From Prorocentrum cordatum (lineage: Eukaryota > Sar > Dinophyceae > Prorocentrales > Prorocentraceae), in contig CAUYUJ010011225.1 in assembly GCA_963575745.1 (NCBI GenBank), forward strand, positions 47,501-111,500: a stretch of 64,000 nt of DNA. Direction: 5' to 3'. The translations under genes and the position numbers were made by a program. The notes beneath the pieces were generated by a model that saw nothing but the letters and a program-made list of their open reading frames with translations, was not told the DNA's origin and did not search any database. Positions 10,796-21,811 of the stretch are shown piece after piece; the first letter of the stretch is position 1; every line of letters starts with the position of its first letter.

Positions 10796-11459
10796 AGGGT
10801 TGTTGGAAGAGGTCAGAAAAAAACATCTTTAGGCCACCTGCGCCCAGAGGGTTGGGTGAATTGGCCAGGTCTCAGGGGCTCCAGGGATCCAGGGTCCAGG
10901 GCCTCCCAGGGCCCCAGGGTGCCCTTTTGAGCTCAGGGTGTCTTGGGTCAGGGCTTACGGCGGCCCAGGCGTTAGATTGGCTTGGCGCGGCGCACGGTTC
11001 GGACAAAAGGCGAAGGGGTGGATATATCGGAGGAGGGGGGGGCGGCAGGAAAGGAGCAATGAGGGGCCAGTAATCTGTGCTTCGGCAAATAAATGGGGCC
11101 GTCGTGGGCCCCGAGGGCGCTATTCGGGCCACCCGCGATTTTCCGCGGGTTTTTCAAAGGGCTTTCTTTGGCATTATCGGAGTTCTTCGAAACCTCAGTG
11201 AATCCGAGCGGGCGAGATGGCGAAAAGGCAGGCATCGTCGACTATCTGTGAGTGTATGAAATATGTGGGATTCCCGGGGGTTGCCATGGGAGGCTCCGGG
11301 GCCGTCCGGGGCCACCACTGGGCTGTCTTGGGATCTCGTGGACGCGCATGGGACCATGTATTGTCCCAGCCTGGGCTACCCAGTGCCATCTGGGATGCCA
11401 CCCTGGGTTATCAGGGGCCTTCTTGGGGACACGTTCGATTTGTCCGACGTTGTGCCGCC
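10796..11459. other. Unassigned stretch
   Basis: CCAGGG/GGGCCC-rich DNA near 10860-10930 and otherwise undistinguished sequence. No gene is recognised. Confidence 0.45.
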
Positions 11460-12240
11460 GCGCAAGCGCTCCGCCAGCGGCAGCGCTTCCAACGCAGCCA
11501 ACATCACTGCCAGTACCACTATCACTGCCACCACCATCGCCGCAACACGCATCACCACTGGCGAGTTTGTTACCACGGCGCAGCCATTCAGCGCCAGTGT
11601 TAACAGCCCCCTCTCAAGCTGTTCCCCAAACGTCCGTTCTCGCGCCTATGGCCACGCCGGCACCCCCGGCACTACCAGCAACCACCGCCGCCAAGAGCAC
11701 TACCGCCTGTAATGTCGCACGCGCGGCCGGCGACGCCAAAATGACCGACGCCCGGCAAAGCCGCCACCAGCACCGCCAACATGGCCGCCAACGCCGCTGC
11801 CACTACAAGTCCAACCAAGACACTTCAACCGCCAGCATCATTACCGCAGCCAAAACCACCATCACCACCAACGCCGTGGGGCGACATTACCGACACCTCC
11901 GACATGATGGCCTTCACGGCAACGACTGCGACCGCCCACAGTGCCGCCGCTACCAGCCACCGTCCTGCCTCGCCCGCCACAGCCATCACCCACGCCACAG
12001 GTGCCCCGAATGCCACTACTGGCCCCGCCCGCGCCACCTACCGCGCGCGCGACAGCGGCCAACGCCGCCGCCGGTGCCCCGATGCCCGCCGCCACCGCCG
12101 CCGCCGCCACGGCGTGCCCGAACGTGGTGCTCGCGCGACCGATTCCCCGACGCGCTTGCCATCAGCCCGCGTTTCGCACGGCCGCGCCCGAAGGGCGCCC
12201 GAACTGATGGGTCGAATGTGCGCGGGGCCGCCCCTGATCG
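11460..12240. repeat. CCGCCAC/CCACCAC-rich low-complexity stretch
   Basis: The sequence is dominated by CCGCCACCAC and GCCGCCAC words. Open frames here (the longest reads through 11252-12382 on the plus strand) are Thr/His/Ala/Pro runs with no domain. I treat them as artefacts. Confidence 0.6.
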
Positions 12241-12590
12241 GTGCCTGAATGGGCACCCGAATCGGTGCCCGAATCGGTGCCCGAATCGATGCCCGAATCA
12301 ACGCGGTCGTCTTGGTGTGCCCGAGTCGCCTGAGGATGGCGGTTTGCTGTTTTCCATTCGGGCACACCATTCGGTCACATGATGGTTTCCATTCGGGCAT
12401 ATAATTCTAAATTCGGGCGCATCATCGTTTTCTTCGCAGCCCACTCGGGCACATTATCGTTTCCAGTCGGGCACATCATCGTTTTCATTGCAGTGCCACT
12501 CGGGCAGATCATCGTGTCCATTCGGGCACATTATCGTTTTCACTCGGGCGCCCGTGCGGGCATATCATGTGGGCACCGACTCGGGTGGGT
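12241..12590. repeat. GCCCGAATCGGT and ATTCGGGCACATCATCGTTTTC repeats
   Basis: A 12-bp GCCCGAATCGGT array (12244-12300) is followed by about nine degenerate copies of a ~20-40-bp unit containing YCGGGCACATYATCG (12355-12570). The GGGCA core of the second is the complement of the TGCCC core of the first. Confidence 0.75.
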
Positions 12591-13175
12591 ACTGTACCGC
12601 AGCCAAGTCCACGCGCGGTTCCCTGGAGCACGGTCGGGTTGCTTCGATCGCATTTTGCAATTGTTGCCACAAGCCGCCCGCCATCCCGAGGTCGACGATC
12701 GTGCGGGTCGTGCTGCGGTCTTGGGGTGTCGCCGTTGGGCTTCGCCAGTGAGGGTCAGTTCCAGGGGCGCCGCAGGGGGTCGCGGCGTTTCCGTCGATGG
12801 TCCCTGGCGGTGAACGGGGCATCAGACGCGGGCCATTTGGGGGCTCCAAGTGACCTTGCGGACGGCCCGAAAATGCCCCGAAACAGCCCGAGTGAATTCC
12901 GAGATGGCCCACGAAGGGCCAACATTGGCCCCATTTTTGGAGTTCTTGAGTTTTGCGACTTCGCGGGGTTGTGCGAGGCTCGTGTCAGGGGCCTCAAGAG
13001 GCCCGACCACCCACCCGGAAAACGCTCCAGGGGGGCGGTCCACATGCTCCGCCTTGCCTGTCGGCGGCCTCTGGGGGTTTTCTTGGGTCCCAGATAGGGC
13101 AGAGAGAGACCCCTCGCTCGGCCCCCGAGTGCCCATATTCCAAATCGCACGGTGCGATATGAATTTGGTTTTAAT
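12591..13175. other. Unassigned stretch
   Basis: No gene is recognised. The word CAAATCGCACGGTGC at 13141 recurs with small changes at 13873, so at least part is dispersed-repeat DNA. Confidence 0.4.
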
Positions 13176-13543
13176 TTAATCGCTTCGCTCATGCCGCCGG
13201 CCCTGGAGCCCTCTTTAGGGCCTCTGGGGGGCCTCTTGGGGACCTCTTGGGAGTCTCTTGGGGCTCCTTGGCGGCGTTTTGGAGGCCCCCAGGGCCTCTT
13301 GGAGGGCTCTTGGGGGTAGTCGGTTGCGGCTCCCCCCTCGGAGGCCACGATCCTCGTGAGGGGTGTCGAAAAATACCCTCCCCTGGAGTGGTCTGGTGGC
13401 TTCCCCCGGGCTTCTCTCGGGACCTTGCCGGAGTACTTTTCTTCCGGGGGCCCCCAGGGGCCGCTCCGCGCGCGCGAACTAGAAATATTGTTAACAAGTT
13501 ACCAGAGATCTTAGCACGCCTCTGGCCCGTTGGGCCGGCGAAT
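13176..13543 (+). repeat. Dispersed ~370-bp repeat, copy A
   Basis: Matches 49521-49899 along its length in the same orientation. Both start with AATYGCTTCGCTCAT and CCGCCGGCCCTGGAGC. Both contain a CTTGGGG core, GGAGGCCACGATCCTCGTGA and GTACTTTTCNTCCGGGGGCC. Both end with GAACTAGAAATATTGTTAA and CTGGCCCGTTGGGCC. No convincing ORF; it may be a short non-autonomous element. Confidence 0.8.
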
Positions 13544-14150
13544 TGGGGCTGTCTTGGGGCCCTCCAAGAGCGGATTTGGTGCCCCCCTGGGAGCGTTCAT
13601 TGGCCCCTCCCGGGGTGTTTTTGGGGCCCCAGAGCGGATCAACGAGGGCCCGAAGAGGGCATTTCACGTGGTTACTCGCAGAAGGCAGGCGATTAGTAAT
13701 GCGTTATAGTTTGCGGTCTTCGGTCTTGGAGCCCTTCTTGGGGCCCTCTTGGATTCTTTTTGCGCCCTGTCGGCGCCGCTCTGGCTCCTCCCAGGCCGTG
13801 TTGGGGCCCCAATGGCCCGAGGGGGCTTCGAAAAGGCCTCCCCCCAGTGGGGCTTCAAGGTGGCCCGATCTCAAATCGCACGGTGCAACTTGAACTTGAG
13901 ATTTCTCGGTGTTTTGTTGAAACCCTCCCGGGTCTTCCTTGGGGTTTCTTGGAGGTTATTGGAGATTGTCTTAGGGGCTGTCTCGGGGGCCCAGGGAAGC
14001 GCAGGGAGGCGTCGCTTCGAGCCCCGTCAGGCGGAGCTTCACCAGGGGCTCATTGGGGTCGCTTTTGGAACCCCTTGGGATTCCCTTGGGGCCTCCTTGT
14101 GTCCTTTCAGGGCTCCTCGGCCTTTCTCCGGACTGTCTGCGAGGCCGTTG
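13544..14150. repeat. CTTGGGGCC-type degenerate repeat block
   Basis: CTTGGGGCCCTC and TTCCTTGGGGTTTCTTGG words recur from 13550 to 14110, interrupted at 13860-13915 by an AT-richer segment with AAATCGCACGGTGCAACTTG. Frames on it encode repetitive Leu/Gly/Trp or Pro/Arg/Lys peptides only. Confidence 0.65.
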
Positions 14151-14679
14151 GGAAGGGGGAGGCGACGGAGAGGGCGGGGAAATAATTTGGGGAAAACGGA
14201 GCCTGATGACCAACGGGGACGGAGGAAGAAGAGGAGGAGCAGGGACCATTCTGAGTGGTCATTCGTTTAAAATGTTGTAAAGGAAGACGAGAAGGAGGAG
14301 GGGAAGGAGGAGGACGGAAGAGAAGGATCGCCTGCGGGTGAGACTGCAAGATCGGAGGGGCCATTTTGATTGAAGTCACGCAGCGACCCAATACTTTCCC
14401 GAGTCAGCCTGGGCGACCCCCAAGACGTTCCAACAACGCCACGATAGGACCTCCAACAACGTTTCGGGAAGGGCTCTCGAATTTCAGGGCTGCGTTGATA
14501 TCATGCCGCGATCAGGGAATCGCCCAGAGTGCGTTCGTTATTTAATGTCATTGGCAGTTGCGCTGGCTGTCACATGAGCCCCGCAATCGAGGAAATGTAT
14601 GTATATATATGCCCAGTAACTTTGTTTCCCTTTTCCCTCCACCCAAAGGGGGAGGGGAGCAACATGGGTAATGCTTGCG
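14151..14679. other. Left flank of element 1
   Basis: Purine-rich AGGAGG words at 14215-14320 are followed by undistinguished sequence. I looked for a terminal repeat shared with the DNA after 20977 and did not find one. Confidence 0.4.
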
Positions 14680-14700
14680 CCGTAGTCCTGTTGGCTCAGG
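14680..14700 (+). other. Possible relict of the dinoflagellate spliced leader
   Basis: This 21-nt stretch (CCGTAG at its start, TTGGCTCAGG at its end) matches the last 21 nt of the dinoflagellate trans-spliced leader at 17 positions. The leader is recalled from the literature as CCGUAGCC-AUUUU-GGCUCAAG. The stretch ends six bases before the first ATG (14707) of element 1. A relict leader is what reverse transcription of a trans-spliced mRNA would leave behind. The match is imperfect and could be chance. Confidence 0.45.
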
Positions 14701-14706
14701 CGTGTG

Positions 14707-15244
14707 ATGGTCGTTGCAGCCGGGATCGCGCCCCTGCTGAACGCACTGTTGCACGTGAGACATTTCTACGATTGGGGTCGCCAAATTGGCCCTGTCTGCC
14801 CAGACTGTCCCGACCTAGTCTGCCCGGCACTCCCTGTCATACCAGAGTGCCCTCGCTGCGCGGAGTGCCCCGCGCTGACGAGCCCGCCTGTCGCGCCGTG
14901 TGAGGCGCCTTCGGTGAGTGACAGTCGGCTACAGAGACTGGAAGACCTCATTGAGGTGCTGGTGACGAAGTTTCCCAAGGCCTCGCCTTCGTGTCCCCCT
15001 TGCGAGGTTCCCCAGCGGGAACCAGACGAGTCGTGCTTCTACCTTGGAGTGCGGCTGTTCACGCTGGGTTGGTTTGGTCGTGGGCCTCACGATCTACCTC
15101 CTCTCTCGGTGCTGCTGCTGCCGGCAGGCGGCTTCCCGAGCCGCAGGGGCGGAGGGCCGCTTCGTGCTCCCGCCCGCGCTCGCCGTGCAGGACGTGGAGA
15201 CCCCTGCGAGCCGCAGGCTCCGTGCTGAGCTTGCGCGAGCATGA
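14707..15244 (+). pseudogene. Element 1 ORF1: small Cys/Pro-rich protein with a membrane segment (frameshifted)
   Basis: The frame starting at ATG 14707 gives a hydrophobic N-terminus (AAGIAPLLNALLHV). A CPDCPD...CPRCAECP cysteine/proline cluster follows around residues 35-60, then a short leucine-rich helix (LQRLEDLIEVLV). Continuity with the homologous ORF at 28622 needs a +1 shift near 15040. In that second frame a hydrophobic segment (WVGLVVGLTIYLLS) leads into a CCCC run and basic residues, ending at TGA 15242-15244. This stop overlaps the next ORF's ATG as ATGA. The overall plan matches element 2 ORF1: cysteine cluster, one likely transmembrane helix, basic Ala-rich tail. Function unknown; I recognise no named family. 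The frameshift makes this copy broken. Confidence 0.55.
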
Positions 15245-16105
15245 GGCTGGACATTCCTGAGCGTCAGATACTGGTACATTATCCAGATGATGGAATTCCG
15301 CATCACCACCGTATTCTTCTCGTCAAGCTCGATGGCTCGAGGTGGATCTGGTCTACGCCCGACTTTTCGGTGAGGGCGATCGACGTTGCCGACCGTGCTG
15401 TTGTGCCTGGCCTGCTTCCGCTCGCGCGCAATGCGCCTTTCCCGCACGGCCTGAACGTCTACGCCTTTGATAATCCCATTGCTGCCCCTGACCTAGCCCG
15501 CATTCGTGCTGAAGCGAGGGCTTTGGCTGAGATCTTGGGCGGCGTAGGGGCTGCTCCAGTGGTGCGCGATGGCGAGGTTGCTCCTGATGGTGCCACGGTT
15601 CTGGTCTACTCCGATCCGTCGACCCGCTTCTTCGGTGAGGAGGTGGATGACGCGTTGCGCGTTCGGGACATACCACAACTACTGGGTGCGCAGCAGCACC
15701 GTGGGCGAGAGGACCGCCGTGGCGCTGGAGCACTACCATCTGATGAGCACGCTGCACATGATGGTGGTGTTTGACCAGATCAACTTGCCCAACTCAGCGT
15801 CAGCTGAGATGATTGCGAGGCGCGCGCTGATGATCCAGCGGGCGGTGAAGAAGAACCCTCGGAGTCCAGATTTTGACGGGTTGGAGACCTACATGTCGCA
15901 CGCTTTCGACACCAGCGGTGGCGTGGCCACCTCCAAGTTCGATGCTGAGATGGCGGAGCGTCGCAAGACTCAGGCGATCATCATGAAGTCGGAGAGGCTC
16001 TTGAAGGAAGAGCACGACGCGGACCGCAAGAGGCAGAAGGAAAATAACCAGAACAAGGACAAGGAAGGCGACGGCGGCGCTGGTGCGTCGTCGTCGGGAG
16101 GATGA
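15241..16105 (+). pseudogene. gag-like: Element 1 Gag-like ORF (frameshifted)
   Basis: ATG 15241 begins MRLDIPERQILVHY and reads in frame 1 to about 15660 (EEVDDALR). The alignable continuation (FGTYHNYW onward) is in frame 2 to the TGA at 16103-16105. The C-terminal half resembles the element 2 Gag-like protein: a conserved HYHLMSTLHMMVVFDQINL-type helix, then a Lys/Arg/Glu-rich tail (ERLLKEEHDADRKRQKE). No zinc knuckle or protease motif is visible. The Gag role is inferred from its position just upstream of the RT ORF and from its basic tail. The stop overlaps the RT ORF start as ATGA, as in element 2. Confidence 0.6.
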
Positions 16106-18608
16106 CCTCCCTACGGCTCCGGGGGCGCGCTGTTGGCCGTGGCGCCCCCCGATCCCTCTCTCCCGTGCGGAGAACGGCCTCGGGCGGTGACGGTCAAGAG
16201 CATGGCGTGCTGCCTGCCCCTCGCGTCGGCGACGACCTGGCGCGGACGGCGAGGGGCGTCTTCCCGCTTCCCTTTGGGCGTGGGGGGCGATCTGCTCCTG
16301 TTGAAGGGCTCGCGGCCAGGAGGTCGGCGGCCTGCGATCGGCGTCTGGCGGGGGCCGTGGGCGCTCTGAACGCGATGGCGACGGCCCGGGCTGGACATCG
16401 TCTTCGGCGATGTGGACGCGCATCTGCTCCTACTGCGCTGCAGCGCGCCGTGGGGGCTCGGCTGAGGGAGCGGCTTCTTGACCTTGGGCCGCCCCCTTGT
16501 GGACCTGAAAGGAGGGGCGCTCTCAGAAGTGTTCTTCGTGCTCTGGACATCTATGACTTCGCGACTGACGATGCGACCCGTAGGCCCTATGATGCGGAGC
16601 GGGTCAGAGTTGTCATAGACGGAGGTGTTCACCCTCAGCCTCTGGCGGCAGTCGTCGGGCCCGACGCCCGGCCCATGGCGGAGGATCTTCCTTCTTGGAT
16701 CTTCGGGGCGCCTGCTGATGAATGCGCCGCCGCTCGAGACAACCCAATCAAACCATACTTAGATCCCGTCCTTCGGCAGCCTCGTCATATGGAGGCGGTC
16801 ACTCGGAAGTTGCGCGCGGCTTGCATGTTGTCCTTTCGCCGTCGTGTTCGGTGCTTCGTGGGCGCATGCACGGTGATCAAGAAGGATGGCCACCACCTCC
16901 GCCTGGTCTTAGACTGTCGGCCGGCGAACGTGCTGCACAAAGAGCCGCCCATCAGCCAGCTGGCCGCAGCGGCGGCACTTGGCTCCATGTCCTTGAGAGA
17001 GGGCGAGGCCATGGTGGACGAGCACACGCAGCGCGGCCGCCCCCCGACGCCCACTTCTCGGGCGCGGACCCCACGGACGGGTACTTCCAATTCGAGTTCG
17101 AGGAGGTGGCGGGCTACTTCTGCCTCCCCCACAGGATCGTCGCGGCGGACTACGAGGTCGAGCGTGTGTACGACGACGACCTCGAGTGCTGGGTCGACGT
17201 GGGCGGGCGCGAGTCGCTGTGGGTATGCGTGAAGGTCATCCCAATTGGGTGGTCGTGGTCTTGGTTTTTCTGTCACTCCGCGTTGACAGATGTTCAGGTC
17301 GCCGCTGAGGTGACGCGCTTGGCGGAGCCCGATCGTGGCAAGATCGATGCGAGGATTCTTCGAGATCGCATGCCTGTGCCCGTGCTTCAGCCAGGCTTGC
17401 CCGTGTTGGCACCTTACGTCGACAATGCGTTCCTTATCTGCTGGGGCCGCCGCGACGCGCTCGAGGCGTTTGCCAGCCTTCTGGATGAGTTGAGGTGGAG
17501 GGGATTTGTCTGGCGGGATGAGGTGCAGGCCGAGAAGGTAGTGACCCAGCTTGGGTTGCTCATAACGGGCGGCGTTTGGCCGATTGTTACTCACACGTCG
17601 GGAAGGACCTGGCGGTTGTATTTCGCTCTCCACTCGGCCCTGCGCTTGCCTCAGATTTCAGAGCGCCAACTCAGACGGCTGATAGGCCACGTCGTCAACC
17701 ACTTCCTTTTGTTCCCGCCTTTCATGAGCTGCCTGCGCGAGTGCTGGCGGTGGATGGGAGAGTTCGACGGCCGCGCGGGCAGGTTGTCCGCTGACGTTGC
17801 CTCTGAGCTCAAGGTGGCGGCTGGGCTGGTGCTCATCGTCCGCCATCACTCTCGGCTCAACACCTCTACGACCGTATATTGCTCCGACGCCAGTCAGGCG
17901 GGTTACGCAGCGCATGTGGGGCGCTGCAACCCAGGGGAGGTGTTGCCCGCCATCGCGTGGAAGGAGCGCTGGCGTTCCAGGACGTTGGAGGCCTTTGTCG
18001 AGGACGACGACGCGGATCCAGGACCCTGGAGTTCAATTGCCGCAGAGCCGTCGTCGCTGGCGCCCTCCTTCGAGTCTGAGCTTGGTTTCGGTGACCTCGA
18101 CGTGAATGACATCACCGCTTCTTCGTGGAAGGCGAGTTCGTCGCGATGGGCGTCGAGACGGGCGCGCGAGTCGGTCGACGCCCGCGCCGTGCCGGCCCTC
18201 GGCGCCTCGTTCAGCGATCGGCTCAGATGGCGACGCGTGGTCGTCGGGGGTTGGTGCAAGCCTGAGGCCATCCATAACAAGGAGGTTCGCGCCTCTCTGC
18301 TGGGGCTTCGTCGTCACTCTCGGCGCGAGCGACGCTGGGATTCGGAGCTCCTTTCGGTGGGAGACAACCTGTCCGAGATCCTGGCGATGGAGCGCGGGCG
18401 GGCCAAGGGCCGCGAGCTGAACGCCTTGTGCCGCCGCTCGTCGGCCCTCCAGGCTGCCTGCAACATTCGCTGGCGGCGCCGCCACTTGATCTCAGAGCGG
18501 AGCTGTTCAGATGAGGACTCGGCTCGCGGACCGGCTACTGGTTCATCCTGGCGAAGCTCTCGGGGCAGACCGTCTTCGCGCCCGTCTGCACCGATGTGGG
18601 CTGCATGA
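16102..18608 (+). pseudogene. RT-RH: Element 1 reverse transcriptase - RNase H (frameshifted)
   Basis: The ORF starts at ATG 16102, overlapping the Gag-like stop. Frame 1 carries the N-terminal part, including the RT fingers motif LRLVLDCRPANVL near 16900. Near 17010-17050 the reading moves to frame 0, which carries motif A (ADPTDGYFQFEF, ~17063), motif B (IPIGWSWSWFF, ~17240), and the catalytic loop APYVDNAF (~17410) with Asn where YxDD has its second Asp. RNase H follows with YCSDASQAGY (~17878), GDNLSEILAMERGRA (~18362) and a final acidic motif near 18510. The domains synthesise cDNA and remove RNA template. One frameshift separates the fingers from the active site, so this copy should not make a working enzyme unless frameshifted. 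Confidence 0.85.
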
Positions 18609-18801
18609 CCTGGCTCCACGTGACCTGGTTCGTGCGCCTCCTAGTCTGGAAGCAGTTCCCGAGACGGCGGTGATTTCCTCAGTCTCGAGTGTATCTCACC
18701 GTCCGCAGATTGGATTGGATTATCAACAACATAATGAGCGTGCGCCGTGCTCCTCTGTGGGCACAGCTACTTCTTTTCCAGCTTTCTGTCGTCTGCAGGA
18801 T

Positions 18802-19632
18802 ATGATGTCGGATCCGAGGGGCACTGAGCCGCCCACGGTGGCACAGAGTGGCGGCGACGGCCGTCCGACGAGCCGTGCTGCTCGCGCGCCCAAGCACAAG
18901 GCCATTTTGGAGCTGTTCTCGGGATGCGCTCGTTTGTCAGGAGCGTGTCTGCAAAACGGATTCCGCATCGCTGCGCCTATCGACGTGAAGACATCGCCCG
19001 ACTTGGATTTGATGAATCCCCGTATCGTTCGGAAGATTCTGGATTGGATCAGATTGGGGTGGATTTGGTTCATATGATTGGGGGCTCCTTGTACAAAGTG
19101 GTGTATGACCAAGAGGTCCCCTGGGGCTCCTGATGATATCCACGATGCTACGGCGATGGTTACTATTCGTATTATTCTCAAAGCTGCCTTCAAGTACGAC
19201 GTTAAATGGGTTCTGGAGAATCCTGCATATTCAAAGTTATATCGGTGGACTCCTCTCGTCAGTCTCATCAAGGCTCAGGGGGCCCAGTCGGTGCTGCTCG
19301 ACTATTGTCTCTTCGATGCGCCGTATCGGAAGAGGAGTCGCCTGGTTGGGACTCTAGAAGGCCTCGAGGACCTTGGAAAGCTATGCAGATGCTCGGTGCC
19401 CCATGAGGTCCTTCAAGGTAAAGTTCGCCTAGAGGTTGCTTCCCAGAACTTCCAGATGGTTTGGAAGACAACCTTGTCGGGTATGTATCCGCCTGCTCTC
19501 TGTCGTGCTGTGGTTCGAGTGCTGGCGCGGTCAGCGCCACCTTCAGCTTACCGATCTGTGCGTGAACAACCCGTCCTCCGGCGATGGCGTGAGGGCCTGG
19601 AGGCCGCGCTCGGAGATAGAGCGATCGAGTGA
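18802..19632 (+). pseudogene. Element 1 methyltransferase-like domain (in-frame stop)
   Basis: Frame 1 from ATG 18802 gives a SAM-binding-like motif I (ILELFSGCARLSGACLQ, ~18900) and an acidic strand end (PIDVKTSPDLDLMNP). A motif IV-like GAPCTKW (~19081) and a motif VI-like WVLENPAYSKLYRW (~19209) follow, then YRKRSRLVG. These resemble the methyltransferase-like domain known in DIRS and PAT retrotransposons. A TGA at 19075-19077 interrupts the frame just before GAPC, with the same frame resuming at once. The final stop is TGA 19630-19632. It lies between RNase H and recombinase, whereas in element 2 it lies after the recombinase. Whether such domains methylate DNA is not known from the sequence. 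Confidence 0.75.
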
Positions 19633-20977
19633 CCCCCTGCGCCGAGCTGCCCCCGCCGCTTCGAGCTCCCGTGGGGCGACAGCTCAGAGCGGTGGGGCTG
19701 TGGCGACTCGCGCCGCCGCCGCCAGCGTGCCCTTGCTGCGCAGCCTCGCCGACCCGCTGCCGCCGGCGCCGGTGCGCCGACGCCGCGACGCCCAGGCGAG
19801 GCGGGCCACGGCGGTGCGCCTCCGAGAGCAGAAGCGGGCCCGGTTGGGCAAGACGCCCGAGGCCGGTTATCTGGCGAGGCGCTGGGTGAATCCGGTCACG
19901 CCGGCGAGATATCAGGAGTCGTTTCGGGTCTTCACGACAGCCTTTCCGCGGGCGGCGGCGCCCGATTGCACCATCAGCGAGTTCGACCTCTTGCTCGATC
20001 GCCACCTGACCAACGTGTTCTTCGGCGAGGGGGCGAGGGCTCACGAGGCGCGCAACGCGCTGTGCGGCAACGCGTGGATACGCCGTGTGTCGGCATCCAG
20101 TCTGCCGGCCACCCTCAGCGCCCTCGACGGCTTCGAGAAGGAGGATCCGGGAGGTACTCGAGATCCGCGCCCGTGGGAGGCCGTCCTCGCCATCGCCGTC
20201 GCGCCGATGCGCATGTGGCCGCTGGGGCCGTTGGCAGCGGCGGCGGCCCTCCTGTCGTTCGACTCGTGCGCCAGAATCGGCGGCATGTGCGGCCTCAAGG
20301 CACGGGGCGTGGTGCGGCCAGTGCGTGACATGGCGAGCCCCAAGTGGGCACTCGTGTTCTTCCCAGAGCCCGACGGCGCCATGAGTAAGACTCGCGCCCA
20401 GGACGACACGATCGTAGTGGGCGAGTCTCACGCTGACAGATCGTGGCTGAATTCATTGCTGTCCCCGCTGCTGCTCGGCTTGGCGCCGGGGGACAAGGTG
20501 CCCCCTTTGGGGCCCGCGCAACTTCGCAAGTGGTTCGAACAGGCCGTGTCGCAGCTTGACATGTCTTCTCAACAGCTGGTTCCTCGTATGCTGCGCCATA
20601 GGGGTCCGAGTGTGGATTCTTTGGCCGGCTTTCCTCTTCAAGAGATTCAAAGAAGTGGGCAGTGGGCAGCTACTGCGAGTGTTCTGAGGTGTAGTGAGCA
20701 CGGTCGATACCTTCGGGTTCTCCACGGACTACCACAGACAGTCAAAAATGCTTCAGCCGCTAACTTGCAGCTGCTGAAGACAGAGCTCCCCTCACTTATA
20801 GAAAAGCAAGGCGCGCTTGACCCATCCCACCCAGCCCGTCAGTTTTCAGTGCCAGAGGTATTGTGGATGATAGTTGTTGCGCGGTGGCTTTCAACTTGGC
20901 TTCTGGAGTTGTGCAGGATTCGGGGCCCCGTTTGGTTGCTGCAGATCCAGGTGAGCTGCAATGTGATTGCGGCTTGA
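19436..20977 (+). pseudogene. YR: Element 1 tyrosine recombinase with degraded active site
   Basis: Frame 2 is open from 19436 and ends at TGA 20975-20977. Domain-like sequence starts after about 19780 (ARRWVNPVTPARYQESF). The box I arginine lies in SCARIGGMCGL (~20265-20290), the box II region is MLRHRGPSVDSL (~20588), then RSGQWAATASVLRC (~20650-20692). Compared with element 2 (RGHWSQDSSVKRY), the third catalytic His is Gln and the nucleophilic Tyr is Cys (TGT at 20690-20692, one transition from TAT). The recombinase would integrate circular element DNA, but this copy is probably dead. There is no ATG near the domain start, so the start is unclear. Confidence 0.75.
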
Positions 20978-21148
20978 AGTTTATCGGCTGGGGTGGGTCA
21001 GCCGCTCGTGCGAAAAGTGATAGATTGCATCGCCTCTTGCTTTTTCCTGGGGGGTTCGCTCTCGCGCTCCGCCGCCCCTCTCCTTTTGCCTTCTTCGATC
21101 GATGCTAAGAAGTCCTTTTGGCCTCCCCCGCAAACGCTGGAGGGAATC

Positions 21149-21182
<34 letters not shown>

Positions 21183-21811
21183 TCTATATATGTATATAGA
21201 GAGAGATGTATATATATATATATACACACATCATGGGTTGTGTCTGTGTGTGCGCGTGTTTTCGCGCGGGTGAGTCGCGCGGCCTCCTCAAGAAAATGGA
21301 CCACCCAAGATTTACCCATTCGTCCCGCTTCGCCGCCGTGGCGTTATCGCCGGTGCCTCGCTGCTTTCTTGCGCCCAGCCTCCGCTTCCTGCATTGCGAG
21401 CCTGCTTCCGCGCGCGCGCCCCAGATGTCCAATCGTCGGTGCACCGCGAGGAAAATTTGACTTGTCGGTGGCGTTTCCGCGCGTTCGGGCCCGAGTTGCG
21501 CGCTCGCCGACGCACCCACCTCGCGCGGCCCAATCGGGCCCGCGCGCCATGTCAAGGCCGCGTTTGGCCGCCGTGGCAGCGCGCGAGAGCGCGGGCGCGC
21601 ATGCGTCTTGGCGAGCTCCAGCATGCGATGCTAGCGCCAACCGTGCAGCCTCCAGCCGCCATGCGCATTTCCTCATGCGATGTGCGCCCTTGTTGTGGCC
21701 ACGCCGGATTCTGTTTAAGAGCCGCGCGCACTGCTGCCTTCGCAGATTGAAGCACCGGCGCGAAAACACAACGCTGAACCACATAATCATTGACAAATCA
21801 TGCATCCGATT
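20978..21811. other. Right flank of element 1 with TA repeat
   Basis: A TATATG/TATATA microsatellite occupies about 21150-21230. The remainder (21240-21811) is GC-rich DNA with no recognised gene. Confidence 0.5.

Larger units (their letters stand above)
14680..20977 (+). mobile_element. Element 1: degenerate DIRS/PAT-like tyrosine-recombinase retrotransposon
   Basis: Five coding regions lie in order on one strand: a small Cys/Pro-rich ORF, a Gag-like ORF, RT-RNase H, a methyltransferase-like domain, and a tyrosine recombinase. Frameshifts occur near 15040, 15660 and 17030. There is an in-frame TGA at 19075, and the recombinase nucleophile position is Cys. The true ends are not visible because no split or inverted terminal repeats were found, so the limits given are only those of the coding part. 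Its domain order differs from element 2. Judged an inactive copy. Confidence 0.8.

Noticed and set aside
11252-12382. 376-codon open frame on the plus strand
   Set aside because: It reads a CCGCCAC/CCACCAC low-complexity region. The Thr/His/Ala/Pro composition changes with the DNA words, other frames are equally open, and no domain is visible.
20978-21240. Terminal repeat of element 1 shared with 14300-14700
   Set aside because: I compared both flanks by eye and found no common stretch of useful length. An aligner might find a diverged one.
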